DNA of 64,000 nt from a gamma proteobacterium symbiont of Ctena orbiculata (lineage in GTDB: Bacteria > Pseudomonadota > Gammaproteobacteria > Chromatiales > Chromatiaceae), in contig QBVD01000059.1 in NCBI GenBank assembly GCA_003058525.1, positions 1 through 64,000 of the forward strand, written 5' to 3'. The notes beneath the pieces are model-generated. The model was not told the DNA's origin and searched no databases. It worked only from the letters and a program-made list of their open reading frames with translations. How positions within the stretch are numbered: the stretch's first letter is position 1; each line of letters starts with the position of its first letter. The translations under genes and the position numbers were made by a program. Shown in pieces: positions 19,444 to 29,000 of the stretch.

Positions 19444-20946
19444 ATGGGATCACTCCAAGCAATGACCGATCTACCGCTACTCTCAACACTGCTGCTACTG
19501 CCACTTGCGGGCGCTGGTGCGATCTGGTTCTTTCCAGTCTCCTGGGCCCGTATGGTCACCCTCGCTACACTACTCTGCGCCCTGTTCCCGGCGATCGCCA
19601 TCGTGGTACTGCTGGAGAGCGATAATCCCGGCTTTCAGTTCGTTGAACACTACCCCTGGATACCCGCGCTGGATGCCAACTTCAGATTTGGCGTCGATGG
19701 TTTGTCGGCAGCGTTTCTGCCTTTGACGATACTGCTGTTCATTGCTGCAACCCTTGCATCCTGGACCCATATCCGGGGCCTGCAAAGAGTCTACTTCAAC
19801 CTGTTGCTGCTGTTCGCGACCGCCACCCTTGGTGTCTTCATGAGCATCGATGTGCTGGCCTTTTTTCTGTTTTGGGAATTGACCCTTGCACCCCTCTATT
19901 TCCTGATCAGCCTGTGGGGAATCGGCCCCCATCGGCGCTATGCGGCGACTAAATATACCCTGTTCATGCTGGCCGGGGGCATACCATTGCTGCTGGCGAT
20001 TGCGGTTCTGGCCTTCAATCATGCCGAGATCGCCGGCGCCATCCCACCGGAAGGACTCACGTTTGATTACCAGACCCTGCTCGATACCCCTCTTCCAGCC
20101 GGACTTGAGGTCATCGTATTCCTGTTTCTGCTGGTGGGCTTCGCCGTCAAGACCCCTCTCTTTCCGCTCCATACCTGGCTGCCAATTGTCGCCCTCGAAG
20201 GTCCCGCACCGGTTGCCGCGCTGCTGGTGGGTATCAAACTGGGCGCCTATGGCATTATTCGCTTTGCCGTCCCGCTGGCCCCGACCGCCGCACAGGAACT
20301 GCATTGGCTACTGGCCGGACTGGGTGTCGTCGGCCTGCTGTATGGTGCATTGGCAGCCATCAATCAGACAAATCTCAGACGCATGCTGGCCTACTCCTCC
20401 ATGAGCCATGTGGGGCTGGTGATTTTAGGTATCGCCTCGTTTAACCTACAGGGTCTGCAGGGCGCTGTTTTCCAGTTGCTCAACTTTGTCGTCATTGCAG
20501 GAGGCCTGTTCCTGCTTACCGGTTATCTGCACCATCGTTTGGGGTCCACCGATTTGATCCATCTTGGGGGTGTGGCACAGACAATGCCATTGCTCGCAGC
20601 CTTCTTCATGTTTCTGGGTCTGGCCTCATTGGGTATTCCCGGAACCAGTGGATTTCCGGCAGAACTGCTGATCCTCATCAGTGCCCTTGAAACCCACACA
20701 GGTGCCGGACTCGCCGCCCTGTTCGGGCTCATCATCGGCACCGGCTATCTGTTGAACAGCTATCGCCAAAGCTTCTTCGGACCGATCACTGACGGCCAGG
20801 TAAGCGCCGGTCAGGATCTGCGCCCTAAGGAGCTGGCCATCATGATGCTGTTTTCACTTCTGGTGCTGGTTTTCGGGCTGTTTCCCGGAGTAGTCCTGAA
20901 CTTGATGGAATCGACGGCCGGATTATGGCTGATGCGATTGCAATGA
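19444..20946 (+). CDS. NuoM-like subunit (third of cluster)
   Basis: A polytopic antiporter-like protein of about 500 residues, closely similar in plan to the NuoM-like protein at 11567. All expected charged residues are present: TM5 glutamate in FWELTLAPLYFLIS, TM7 lysine in FAVKTPLFPLHTWLP, TM8 lysine in VGIKLGAYGIIRF, and a histidine in YSSMSHVGLVILG. Start choice is uncertain: ATG at 19444 or 19462, or TTG at 19429 overlapping the previous stop. It is the last gene of the run, followed by a small inverted-repeat element whose central hairpin may end transcription. Confidence 0.87.
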   Translation: MGSLQAMTDLPLLSTLLLLPLAGAGAIWFFPVSWARMVTLATLLCALFPAIAIVVLLESDNPGFQFVEHYPWIPALDANFRFGVDGLSAAFLPLTILLFIAATLASWTHIRGLQRVYFNLLLLFATATLGVFMSIDVLAFFLFWELTLAPLYFLISLWGIGPHRRYAATKYTLFMLAGGIPLLLAIAVLAFNHAEIAGAIPPEGLTFDYQTLLDTPLPAGLEVIVFLFLLVGFAVKTPLFPLHTWLPIVALEGPAPVAALLVGIKLGAYGIIRFAVPLAPTAAQELHWLLAGLGVVGLLYGALAAINQTNLRRMLAYSSMSHVGLVILGIASFNLQGLQGAVFQLLNFVVIAGGLFLLTGYLHHRLGSTDLIHLGGVAQTMPLLAAFFMFLGLASLGIPGTSGFPAELLILISALETHTGAGLAALFGLIIGTGYLLNSYRQSFFGPITDGQVSAGQDLRPKELAIMMLFSLLVLVFGLFPGVVLNLMESTAGLWLMRLQ

Positions 20947-21163
20947 GTCCGCAAATGAACGCTAATAAAACAAATAATCTATCTGATTCGCCAAGATGGC
21001 GTCGCTTTTCTTCACAGCATGAGGGCGAATAAATTCAGATAGTTTAATGGTGCGGCAAGCCGCACCCTACGCAGGAAAAAATTGCTCTATTTGCCGATCA
21101 TACAGCCTATGCGGCATAGCCAGCATCATAAATATTTGCGTTTATTCGCGTTCATTTGCGGAC
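20947..21163. repeat. Family 2 short inverted-repeat element (copy A)
   Basis: A 217-base element bounded by terminal inverted repeats. The left end reads GTCCGCAAATGAACGCTAAT and the right end, read in reverse complement, differs by one base in the same stretch (GAAT instead of TAAT). The second copy, at 34985-35196, shares the termini but not the interior. No reading frame of note lies inside. It fills the gap between the convergent NuoM-like and carbonic anhydrase-like genes. Confidence 0.75.
21049..21066. terminator. Perfect hairpin inside family 2 element
   Basis: The sequence GGTGCGGCAAGCCGCACC is a perfect eight-base-pair stem with a two-base loop. It lies between convergent genes, so it may help end transcription from either side. 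No clean T-run follows it on the + strand, and the flanking AT-rich bases give only weak support, so the call is tentative. Confidence 0.4.
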
Positions 21164-21169
21164 TGAATC

Positions 21170-22231
21170 TCACCCCTGGGGAAGCATCTCCAGATGCCGG
21201 GAATGCCAATTCAATACAGCGGTCTTGACCTTCATTTTCTTGGCCAGTTCAGGGTGAGAAACACGGATTCGCTCGGCGGCAAAGTTACTCAGAAACTTCG
21301 ACTTCACCTCGGCCCGCGCCCTGTCCACGCCGACATCCTGGAAAGGTACGGAAGCAAACAGTAAAAAACCGTCATCAGGTATGCGTCCAGCCTTCATGTT
21401 GCTCTCGATAATTCCTGCTGCCTTATCGATCGGGTCAGCAAGGTTGGGGCTATAGGGGCCGATGATCAGTGCAAGATTCGGCGTATGCAGAAAATCAAAG
21501 CCGCGACCGATACAGATCATCCATTCACGATGCACTATATCCAGCTCGCGCTGCATCTGTCGCGCCTCTTCCACGTGATCCAGATTACCCGCCACCAGCG
21601 GCAACAGATCCTGCCGCATCTGCGCCGACATATCGGGAAAAATCGTCTCCAGTCGGAGCAACAGAGTATCTTTGTCGCTCAGCTTCAGATCCGCCATATT
21701 GAGCTGTTCACCTGTCGATCCATGCAGGATCAGTGCATCATCGTCTGTTTCAAATCCGCATACGATAGGATATACGGTGGCATGATCATCGCCGAACACC
21801 TCTTCCACCTGCCGCTTGATCTGATAGGTATGGGATCTTGCGGCCTCGGTATCATAGTTGAAGCCGGCGCAGCCGCGTTGAGGATCGCCTTTCGAAAAGT
21901 GATACGTAATCAAGGTCATCACCCGCCTGCCATCCGAGACCACGTTTTGAACGTAGCTCGCCAAGACTTCTCCGAGGTGCGGCCAACCGAGATCGAAAAT
22001 GCCGCCAAGATTTCGGAATGGCTGAATAATTCCCTGGGGTGTATTGGTCGCAATGGGTATGTTGATACGGCCATCCATGCACTTCAACACGGCGATCGAT
22101 GTGGGATGCTCCGAGAGATATCGTGTGCGGGAGAGCCAGCTACCGGGTTTACTGTAGTTCTCTGAATGGGTACTTGCATGGTTGATCAACCATTCAATAC
22201 GTTCCTGAATGGGTTTATTATGGATATCCAT
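21170..22231 (-). CDS. Beta-carbonic anhydrase-like protein (CsoSCA-like motif)
   Basis: A 353-residue soluble protein with the pattern of a beta-class carbonic anhydrase active site: C51, D53 and R55 in KCMDGRI, then H111 and C121 in YHFSKGDPQRGC. The C-x-D-x-R motif with a distant His...Cys pair about ten residues apart resembles the carboxysome-shell CsoSCA arrangement more than the usual HxxC of beta enzymes. Its place at the end of the Dab cluster, on the opposite strand, suggests a part in inorganic carbon handling. No carboxysome genes are in the window. A good AGGAAAG ribosome site precedes the ATG. Function as an active carbonic anhydrase is inference; it could be a related zinc protein with another role. 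Confidence 0.65.
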   Translation of the reverse strand: MDIHNKPIQERIEWLINHASTHSENYSKPGSWLSRTRYLSEHPTSIAVLKCMDGRINIPIATNTPQGIIQPFRNLGGIFDLGWPHLGEVLASYVQNVVSDGRRVMTLITYHFSKGDPQRGCAGFNYDTEAARSHTYQIKRQVEEVFGDDHATVYPIVCGFETDDDALILHGSTGEQLNMADLKLSDKDTLLLRLETIFPDMSAQMRQDLLPLVAGNLDHVEEARQMQRELDIVHREWMICIGRGFDFLHTPNLALIIGPYSPNLADPIDKAAGIIESNMKAGRIPDDGFLLFASVPFQDVGVDRARAEVKSKFLSNFAAERIRVSHPELAKKMKVKTAVLNWHSRHLEMLPQG

Positions 22232-22474
22232 GGTCTTTCCTGCTAATAACGGGTAGTGAGAACTTGCCCCAAGTTTATTGTGCTGTCAATCTTCATCATG
22301 CAATGGATGACGAGGACCGGATATCACTCAACAAATCGGACCAGTATCCCGTGGAAATCGCTCGGTCAGATACAAGTCGAAAAATATCCACAAAAAGATA
22401 CGATTAAATTATCCGCCTGCTAATGAAATGATGCGCTTCCCACTCTCTCTATTACATCAAGGTATACATTGTCA

Positions 22475-22705
22475 ATGAACCAACAAGACCTGATCAATCG
22501 AATAAAAGACCTCTACCCGGATGCCGAGGTCACTGTTTCCGGTGAAAGCTGCAACTTTGAGGTGAATGTCACCACACCGGCATTCGACAACATGAAGAGT
22601 CTGCAAAGACAACGCTCCATCATGACCCTTTTCAATGAAGAGATTGGAAGCGGTGAGCTGCACGCATTGACGGTTCGTGCAAAAACCCCGGAAGAGCTTC
22701 AGTAA
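22475..22705 (+). CDS. BolA/IbaG-family protein
   Basis: A 76-residue BolA-fold protein. It has the family core: AEVTVSGESCNFEVNV, a short helix with RQRSIMTLFNEEI, and the closing HALTVRAKTPEEL. BolA proteins work with monothiol glutaredoxins in iron-sulfur cluster handling. The Cys in GESCNF sits in the loop where related proteins carry a metal-ligand His or Cys. The length and the closing segment resemble IbaG more than E. coli BolA. I used the ATG at 22475; the upstream TTG is unlikely. It precedes mdh by 314 bases and is probably transcribed separately. Confidence 0.88.
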   Translation: MNQQDLINRIKDLYPDAEVTVSGESCNFEVNVTTPAFDNMKSLQRQRSIMTLFNEEIGSGELHALTVRAKTPEELQ

Positions 22706-23019
22706 ACATAATCGATGTATTTGTATAAACTCTATATACCGACTTTTAGTTATTGATTTTTTTAGAATTTATGCCTGAATTACGGCCCTTGCAACAGGGG
22801 TTTGAAAGGAGCATGCGCCTGAGGCTGATGAGATAGATTGTGGATCGGATCGCGAATAGCCACTTTGTCTTATAAGACCGCGGATCACAGGATGACGCTA
22901 AGCCGAAAACTTGGAAATATCTAATACTTTCTATTGAAGTATATGGGCTGTCCAATGATACATATACAACTATACTTATCTCGCCATCCAACAAACTTAT
23001 AAGAGAGAGGATTACCTGA
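22706..23019 (+). other. Intergenic region upstream of mdh
   Basis: This 314-base gap holds no supported gene. Its notable content is the motif at 22921-22961 (listed separately) and a GAGAGAGG ribosome site just before mdh. Nothing else is seen. Confidence 0.6.
22921..22961 (+). promoter_or_regulatory. Predicted mdh promoter with motif shared with rnfB
   Basis: Positions 22921-22939 read CTAATACTTTCTATTGAAG, identical over 19 bases to 44373-44391 upstream of rnfB. The last six bases, TTGAAG, could be a -35 box. TGATAC (22956-22961) or the overlapping GATACA could be a -10 box at 16 or 17 bases spacing. CCAAT (22952-22956) and an ACTANACT stretch recur at the same spacing in the rnfB copy. 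The motif ends 81 bases before the mdh start codon. The upstream half, CTAATACTTTCTA, may be an activator site. Confidence 0.6.
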
Positions 23020-24003
23020 ATGAAACCCGCAGTAAAAGTCACAATCACCGGTGCCGCAGGACACATCGGCTATGCACTGCTCTTTCGAATTGCATCCGGC
23101 GCCATGTTTGGCCCTGATCAACCTGTGATTCTCAGACTGCTTGAGATACCGCAATCCATGTCGTCGTTGAGTGGCGTTGGCATGGAACTGGAGGATTGCG
23201 CCTTCCCACTGCTGCACGATATCGTCATGACAGACAATCCCGAGATCGGATTCAGGGGAACGGATTACGCCATCCTGATTGGGGCGAAGCCACGCAGCAA
23301 GGGCATGGAGCGCAAGGACCTGATTACTGAAAACGCCAAGATCTTCTCTCATCAAGGCAAGGCAATCAATGACCACGCTTCACGAGATGTAAAAGTCCTG
23401 GTGGTGGGTAACCCGGCGAACACCAACGCACTGATCGCCGCTTCCAATGCCCCTGATCTGGACAAGCGCCAATTCACCGCGATGACCCGCCTGGACCACA
23501 ACCGCGCCATCGGTCAGCTGGCCGGCAAGACCAACTCCCTGGTTGCGGATATCAAACGAGTGACGGTCTGGGGCAACCATTCGATGACCCAATTCCCCCA
23601 CATCGACAATTGTGAGATCGCCGGCAAGCCCGTCTACGACCTGGTATCGCAGGATTGGGCCATAGACCACTTCATTCCCAGAGTTCAACGCCGCGGTGCC
23701 GAGATCATCGAAGCACGGGGACTCTCCTCCGCTGCGTCAGCGGCCGATGCCATTGTCGATCATATGCATGACTGGGCGCTCGGCACCCCTGAGGGCGACT
23801 GGGTCAGCATGGCCATCCCTTCCGACGGTAGCTACGGTATCGAGGAAGGCTTAGTCTATTCCTATCCTGTCACCTGCAAGGACGGAAACTACGAAATCGT
23901 ACAGGGACTGGATCTGGACGAATTCAGCGTATCCCGCCTCAAGGCATCCCAGAAGGAGCTACTTGAAGAACGGGCGATCATCCAGGACCTGCTGTCCGGT
24001 TGA
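23020..24003 (+). CDS. mdh: Malate dehydrogenase (NAD-dependent, type 2/cytosolic-like)
   Basis: A 327-residue enzyme interconverting malate and oxaloacetate with NAD(H). The nucleotide-binding motif is [11 protein letters not shown] (residues 9-19). Substrate-binding and catalytic elements follow: [35 protein letters not shown], the catalytic histidine in VWGNHSMTQ, and IPSDGSYGI. The sequence type is the one found in Thermus, actinobacteria and the eukaryotic cytosol, not the E. coli type; many autotrophic proteobacteria carry it. It links the glyoxylate shunt and the C4 pool to redox balance. A GAGAGAGG ribosome site supports the start. Confidence 0.95.
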   Translation: MKPAVKVTITGAAGHIGYALLFRIASGAMFGPDQPVILRLLEIPQSMSSLSGVGMELEDCAFPLLHDIVMTDNPEIGFRGTDYAILIGAKPRSKGMERKDLITENAKIFSHQGKAINDHASRDVKVLVVGNPANTNALIAASNAPDLDKRQFTAMTRLDHNRAIGQLAGKTNSLVADIKRVTVWGNHSMTQFPHIDNCEIAGKPVYDLVSQDWAIDHFIPRVQRRGAEIIEARGLSSAASAADAIVDHMHDWALGTPEGDWVSMAIPSDGSYGIEEGLVYSYPVTCKDGNYEIVQGLDLDEFSVSRLKASQKELLEERAIIQDLLSG

Positions 24004-24043
24004 TCTGATCGATACTGTGTTTCTGCCCCTTTTTTCTGGGTTT

Positions 24044-24058
24044 GTGTCAACAGGCCCC
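24044..24058. repeat. Relic of family 1 element terminus
   Basis: The 15 bases GTGTCAACAGGCCCC match the inner-to-outer end of the family 1 element (GTGTCAACAGGCCCT at 31763-31777) at 14 positions. They lie within a longer inverted repeat, GTTTCTGCCCC (about 24018-24028) and its complement near 24064-24074, just after mdh. That larger hairpin may act in mdh transcript termination. Confidence 0.4.
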
Positions 24059-24149
24059 AGGCTGGGGCAGAAACCAAATGAGCATAGGATCCATACTGGC
24101 TTGCGACCTGCTTGCGAAAACCGTACTGGGGCATGGATTACAGCAATTG

Positions 24150-24251
24150 TTAATGATTTCTGAGGTCATCGAAATTCTTCACAGCGCTAAACAGTACAAT
24201 CCCACCCACACACATCGGGATAATTGAAATAAGAATTAATACAATCGTCAT
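24150..24251 (-). CDS. 33-residue membrane peptide following the symporter gene
   Basis: A short reading frame encoding 33 residues: a hydrophobic helix (start MTIVLILISIIPMCVGGIVL) followed by a short charged tail ending DDLRNH. It begins 23 bases after the symporter stop on the same strand, and GGAGCGG lies five bases before the ATG, an excellent ribosome site. Several sodium:solute symporters have small single-helix partners encoded next to them, so an accessory or stabilising subunit is the likely role. I cannot assign it to a named family from sequence alone. Confidence 0.65.
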   Translation of the reverse strand: MTIVLILISIIPMCVGGIVLFSAVKNFDDLRNH

Positions 24252-24274
24252 AGTACCGCTCCAATCATAATTGA

Positions 24275-25675
24275 TCATTTATCGATTGAATAAGGCTTGA
24301 TAGGTTGCAACAAATAGCTTTTGCTGCTCTTACTTCCCAGGAGACCCGCAAGTAGGGTACCCACAGCACATGCTAAAAGACCTGGGTAAATGGAAGGGAC
24401 ACCTGATGGCTCTTCGAACACTGTTATCCATAATACAGTCACTACGCCCCCCGCTATAATCCCGGCTGGCCCTGCTATAGGTGGTATTTCCTTATAAAAC
24501 AGAGCTGCCAGAAGCGGGATGACTATCGTAGGAGCCCATAGGGTATACGCAATCAAGAGCGCATCGATAATTGATGGAACATATAGTGCGATAACCATAC
24601 TAGCCAAACCAATGAGAAAACAAATAGCTTTTGTCGTCTTGAGTTGTGGGTTATTTGCGTCTTTCGACTTAACAACCTGGTGTATATCTCTTGTAAATGA
24701 TACTGAGGCGCTATTTAGAAATGAATCTTGGCTGCTAGCAATTATTGCTGTAATCGAAGCTAGCGCCAGACCTGTAACGCCTGCCGGAAGAACATCTTTT
24801 ACAAGAGTAATAAACACCTCATCTGCTGGTACACCAGGCATTTTGCTTACGCCCAATACTCCTATTAATCCAGCTACTAGGAACCAAATCGCGCTGAACA
24901 GTCCCGCATATATAAATGCCCTTTTTGCATCACTAGCAGTACGTGCAGAGAATGCACGTGCCGCATATGGGGGCAGTAAAAATTCGCCGAGGAGAAAGCT
25001 ACCTGCCAACACAACAAAAGTGGCAAGAGGCATATCAGGATTTTCGAATGAAATAACTTCAATCACAGGACTGAAGTTCGTATCGAACAGCAAGAATAAG
25101 AGAATTATAGGGATACCAATAGTAATAAGTACGAACTGCATAACATCTGTGAATACGTCCGCTTTAATCCCCCCAATTGTGCTGTATAAGAGTACGATCA
25201 ACATACTGACTACAATCGAGATGGTAGAATTGATACCTGTGATTACATTAACAAAGGTTCCCGTAGCTTTTGCGATTGCACCGACGATAGCAACTGAGAT
25301 TACGATGGCAATAACACCCGTAAGAACCTTAGCCAGCGGTCCATATGCGGCTCCCATGACGTCCCCTAAGGTCAAAGCGCTCGGGAACTGACGGAGCCTT
25401 GGTGCCACGAAAACTCCCGTTAGGAGCATTTGAATAGCAAAAAAAGAAAAGATGACTACCCATATTAGCCCATCCGTCGAGCTTTTCTCTACAAGGCCTG
25501 TCGTGAAACCTGGTCCGATTGCGGTTGCGGAGAGCGTTGCAAACGCAATAACCGAAGTGAATTGTCGGCGGCCTACTGCATAATCGCCCATGGTCTTTGC
25601 TTGCCTAACGACGAGCAACACGGCGAGGATGAAAATCAAGTAACCCGCATACACAAACATATCGAGCAGGTCCAT
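24275..25675 (-). CDS. Sodium:solute symporter (SSS family)
   Basis: A 466-residue polytopic transporter with about 13 helices. SSS features include the N-terminal DYAVGRRQFTSVIAFATLSA segment (an unwound first core helix), the GGIKADVFTDVMQFVL segment, and the SSQDSFLNSASVSFTRDI stretch near the sodium site. The substrate is probably an organic solute; it cannot be named. I chose the ATG at 25675, because GGAGAG then sits six bases upstream; the in-frame TTG at 25687 overlaps that ribosome site. The gene and its surroundings look more AT-rich than most of the window, suggesting later acquisition. The 33-residue membrane peptide follows it. Confidence 0.9.
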   Translation of the reverse strand: MDLLDMFVYAGYLIFILAVLLVVRQAKTMGDYAVGRRQFTSVIAFATLSATAIGPGFTTGLVEKSSTDGLIWVVIFSFFAIQMLLTGVFVAPRLRQFPSALTLGDVMGAAYGPLAKVLTGVIAIVISVAIVGAIAKATGTFVNVITGINSTISIVVSMLIVLLYSTIGGIKADVFTDVMQFVLITIGIPIILLFLLFDTNFSPVIEVISFENPDMPLATFVVLAGSFLLGEFLLPPYAARAFSARTASDAKRAFIYAGLFSAIWFLVAGLIGVLGVSKMPGVPADEVFITLVKDVLPAGVTGLALASITAIIASSQDSFLNSASVSFTRDIHQVVKSKDANNPQLKTTKAICFLIGLASMVIALYVPSIIDALLIAYTLWAPTIVIPLLAALFYKEIPPIAGPAGIIAGGVVTVLWITVFEEPSGVPSIYPGLLACAVGTLLAGLLGSKSSKSYLLQPIKPYSIDK

Positions 25676-26099
25676 AAAACTCTCCAATCGTTTCGATATT
25701 GCTGCTTAGTAACCGCTTAAGTCTACGCAATCCTTATGCCACGATGAAGTGTTATTTTGTTTTAACTACTGTCTTTTATGAACATGCTGGAATTGCAGAT
25801 CAAGTCGTGAAAATTCTCTGCTGTGAGATTGAGCCTCGTGTCAGGATGCTCTCGCAGTGGGCTACATGAAATTTCAGCCAACTCGGTGTGTCGGACTTTG
25901 ATAGTCTGGCATAGATTTCTCCTACACAGTTTTTTAGTCTAACTATGAAGGTTATCCAGACCGTTGCTTTGGTAAAAGTTATGCAAGCCCCGCGGAATAG
26001 CCTAGGGGTTACCAATGTCAATTATATTTAACTATCAGGGATTTGCTTAATATCATTATTTTAAATATTCGGGTTAGTCGGTGGAGTGTTCACGATAAG
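25676..26099. other. AT-rich intergenic region
   Basis: This 424-base gap lies upstream of the symporter gene and downstream of the sensor gene. A 73-codon frame at 25800-26021 (minus strand) has no ribosome site and no resemblance I can recognise, so I do not call it. No hairpin terminator or repeat was seen. Confidence 0.5.
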
Positions 26100-29000
26100 T
26101 TACTGTTTAGCCAATTGCCTAAGCATGAATATTATTTCGTTACCTACTTCATTGAGTTCTGACAAGCGTGAAATTGCTTGCTCTTTACTCTCGCCCTCAG
26201 ACGCTGTGATGATTTCTTGGGCTAATTTATGAAGTTGGTTATGTTTCGGACGAATATTGGAATAATTAGATTTTTTTCCGTATCTAACATGGCCAATACC
26301 CTTGTACCAATGACCGAATTGGGATTGCTCCTCATCGAGTTCAAGGCAGTCGATAGTTAGACGCCCATAGAGATATTCCGCAAACCTTTTCAACCATAGA
26401 CGAATACTGTAGATCGATACATTCACATCATACAGATTTGTAAATTCTTTGGCCACACTCTGAAAATCATGTGAGAAATTGTCTGATTCCCAGACGCTTA
26501 TCCATTCTGCGACATCCTCAGACGCCATCGGTTTGGCAATCGCAAATCCCTGGGCGTATCGGCAACCAAGTTGCCATAACATTAATCCAAGTTCAGCGGA
26601 CTCCACGCCTTCGGCCACGACGGGTCGCCCTAGGGTATCCGCCATTTGCAATATCCCCTCCACGATATCCATGTCACGGGCATCAACCAGCATTTGGCTA
26701 ACAAATATTCTATCAATCTTTAAAATATTTATAGGTAGATGGTGAAAATAGGTCAAAGAGGAATAACCTGTACCGAAATCGTCAAGCGAAAAACTTACAC
26801 CCATCCTTGAGCAAGCATTCATTACTGTTGTTACCTTTGTTGTGTCTCCAATGGCGCTTGTTTCCAGCACCTCCATCTCTAAATTACTGGCAACATCTGA
26901 AGGATATTCTGAAAGTAAACTTTCTAAGAAATCTACAAAACTCTGTTGGTGTACAATTCTCGGACTGATATTAACACTTACCGGGAGTAATAGACCCTGT
27001 TCCCTCCAGGCCATATGCTGATCCAGTGCGGTCCTGATCACCCACTCGTCGAGGACAATCTCCTGGGGCGTGCCTTCTATCGCCGGTAAAAAATGTCCGG
27101 GTTGTAACAATCCCTGCTCGGGATGTTGCCAACGCACCAATGCCTCTACCCCTACAGCCTCTCCAGACCCGAGTTGTATTCTAGGCTGAAAGTGCAGGAC
27201 AAGCTGTCGGTTTTTCAACGCTAGCTCAAAATCCGACAATTTTTGTCGTCTTGAATCAGCCTTCTTGTTCTGAATATGTTTGTAAAGACTGTATATATTC
27301 TTTCCAGCAGCTTTAGCAACATACATAGCCTGATCCGCATGCCGAATTAGCGCATCTGAATCTTGGTCATCAAACGGGAAGATTGTAACACCGATACTGG
27401 TGGACACATGGATACGATGATCGTCGATAACATAGGGTTGGTTGATTTTCTCGAGGATACGCTGAATAACTAGTTCGCATTCGTCTATCGTAACCAAGTT
27501 ATTTAGAAGAATGACGAATTCATCCCCGCCAAGTCGGGCTAACGTATCATCCATACGTAGTTCATCCTGAAGCCTGACTGCAATATCAATCAGCAAGTCG
27601 TCTCCCACCTTGTGCCCGTGTCTGTCATTAACAGGCTTAAAACCGTCCATATCAAGATAACACACCGCTAACAATTTCCCCGATCTACGTGTTAGCGCAA
27701 TGGACTGTCTTAGCCGATCCGAGAGGAGCTCTCTGTTGGGGAGGCCTGTAAGAATGTCATGATACGCCATAAACTCAATCTTTTTTTCATTCTGCTCGCG
27801 CTCTACAAAGTCATAGGCCATATCTGCCACTTGACTGATTATTAATATATCCTGGGCGTTGTAATCCACGGCTTTGTTGCCAACACCTATTACGCCAACA
27901 ATTTTTTCATCTCTTAATAGGGGTACGGTAATTATTCGAAGTAGTGGGACATGGCCATCCGGCAATCCTTTTTTATGCAGCAGTAAATTATAATTGTTAT
28001 AAAGTACGGGTCTTCTTTGGCGAATACAGTCTACCCAAACACCCGCTTCGCTCACAGGATAATGCAGACCGTTATCTTCAGCGAAACACTTCTCTAGAAA
28101 AGTTCTTGTAGACCAAGTCTGCATGGAAATCGTTTCTTGATCCTCTTCAACAAAGTGAAAAAAACCAATTTCACTGCCTGTTAATGCTTCTGCTGCATCT
28201 AAAGCTGTTCTTAGCAATTTCTCACGATTTCCCAAATAGACCAGCTCAGATAATTGCTGTCGAAGATCCGAGATAATCTCTGAACGCTTGCGGTCATGAA
28301 TATCCCGAATGAACGCAAAAAACTCGCCACCCTGCACCAAAGCATAACTAATGGAGACTTCGACAGGCCAAATCGCACCGTCCTTTCGTCGATGATAGGA
28401 TTCGTGCAGTTCATTGCCTAGTTGAATAACTCTCTTGAGTCTATACGCGACATCCTCTTCGGAATCAAAGGCGTCCAATTCAGACACCGACATCCCAATC
28501 AAATCATTCTTGTCGTAACCCGACAAGCGGCAATAAGCTTCATTAACCTCAATGAGGACACCCTGGTTATTTGTCACCCAGAAACCATCTTTAGTTGTTT
28601 CCAATACAGATTTATAGCGTAAGCTGCTTTCAAACAATGCCTTCTCAGTGCGTCTGAGTTCAGATAGATCCAACAAAGCCGTTACCTGAACCAGGCGCTC
28701 CATGAGTTTTATACTTTTGCTGCGTATTAGCGATTCAAAAACTGAGCCATCCTTACGCTTTGCCAATACCTTATACGGTTCTTCAGATCCTGAATGAGCA
28801 TTGACTTTGAATGAGTCATGGTATTCTTCGGTGAACCACTCGATTGTGCTGCGCCCGACAACTTCTTCGAACGTGTATCCGAAAATCTCAAGGGCACTTG
28901 AATTTACGTTAATACAAACTCCATTTTCAGAAATTAATATTGCTTCAAATCCTGTTTCAGAAAGCGCCTTGAATTGTGCTTCATTTTCTTTCCTAAGAAT

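Noticed and set aside
11567..20946. Possible complex I (nuo) operon fragment
   Set aside because: None of the other Nuo subunits are present and DabA is embedded in the run, so a Dab-type system explains the genes better.
20947..21163. CRISPR-like array suspected from repeated ATGAACGC-type units
   Set aside because: There are only two inverted end copies per element, with no regular direct repeats or spacers.
25800..26021. 73-residue minus-strand frame in the AT-rich gap
   Set aside because: No ribosome site, no recognisable domain, and no coding-like composition.
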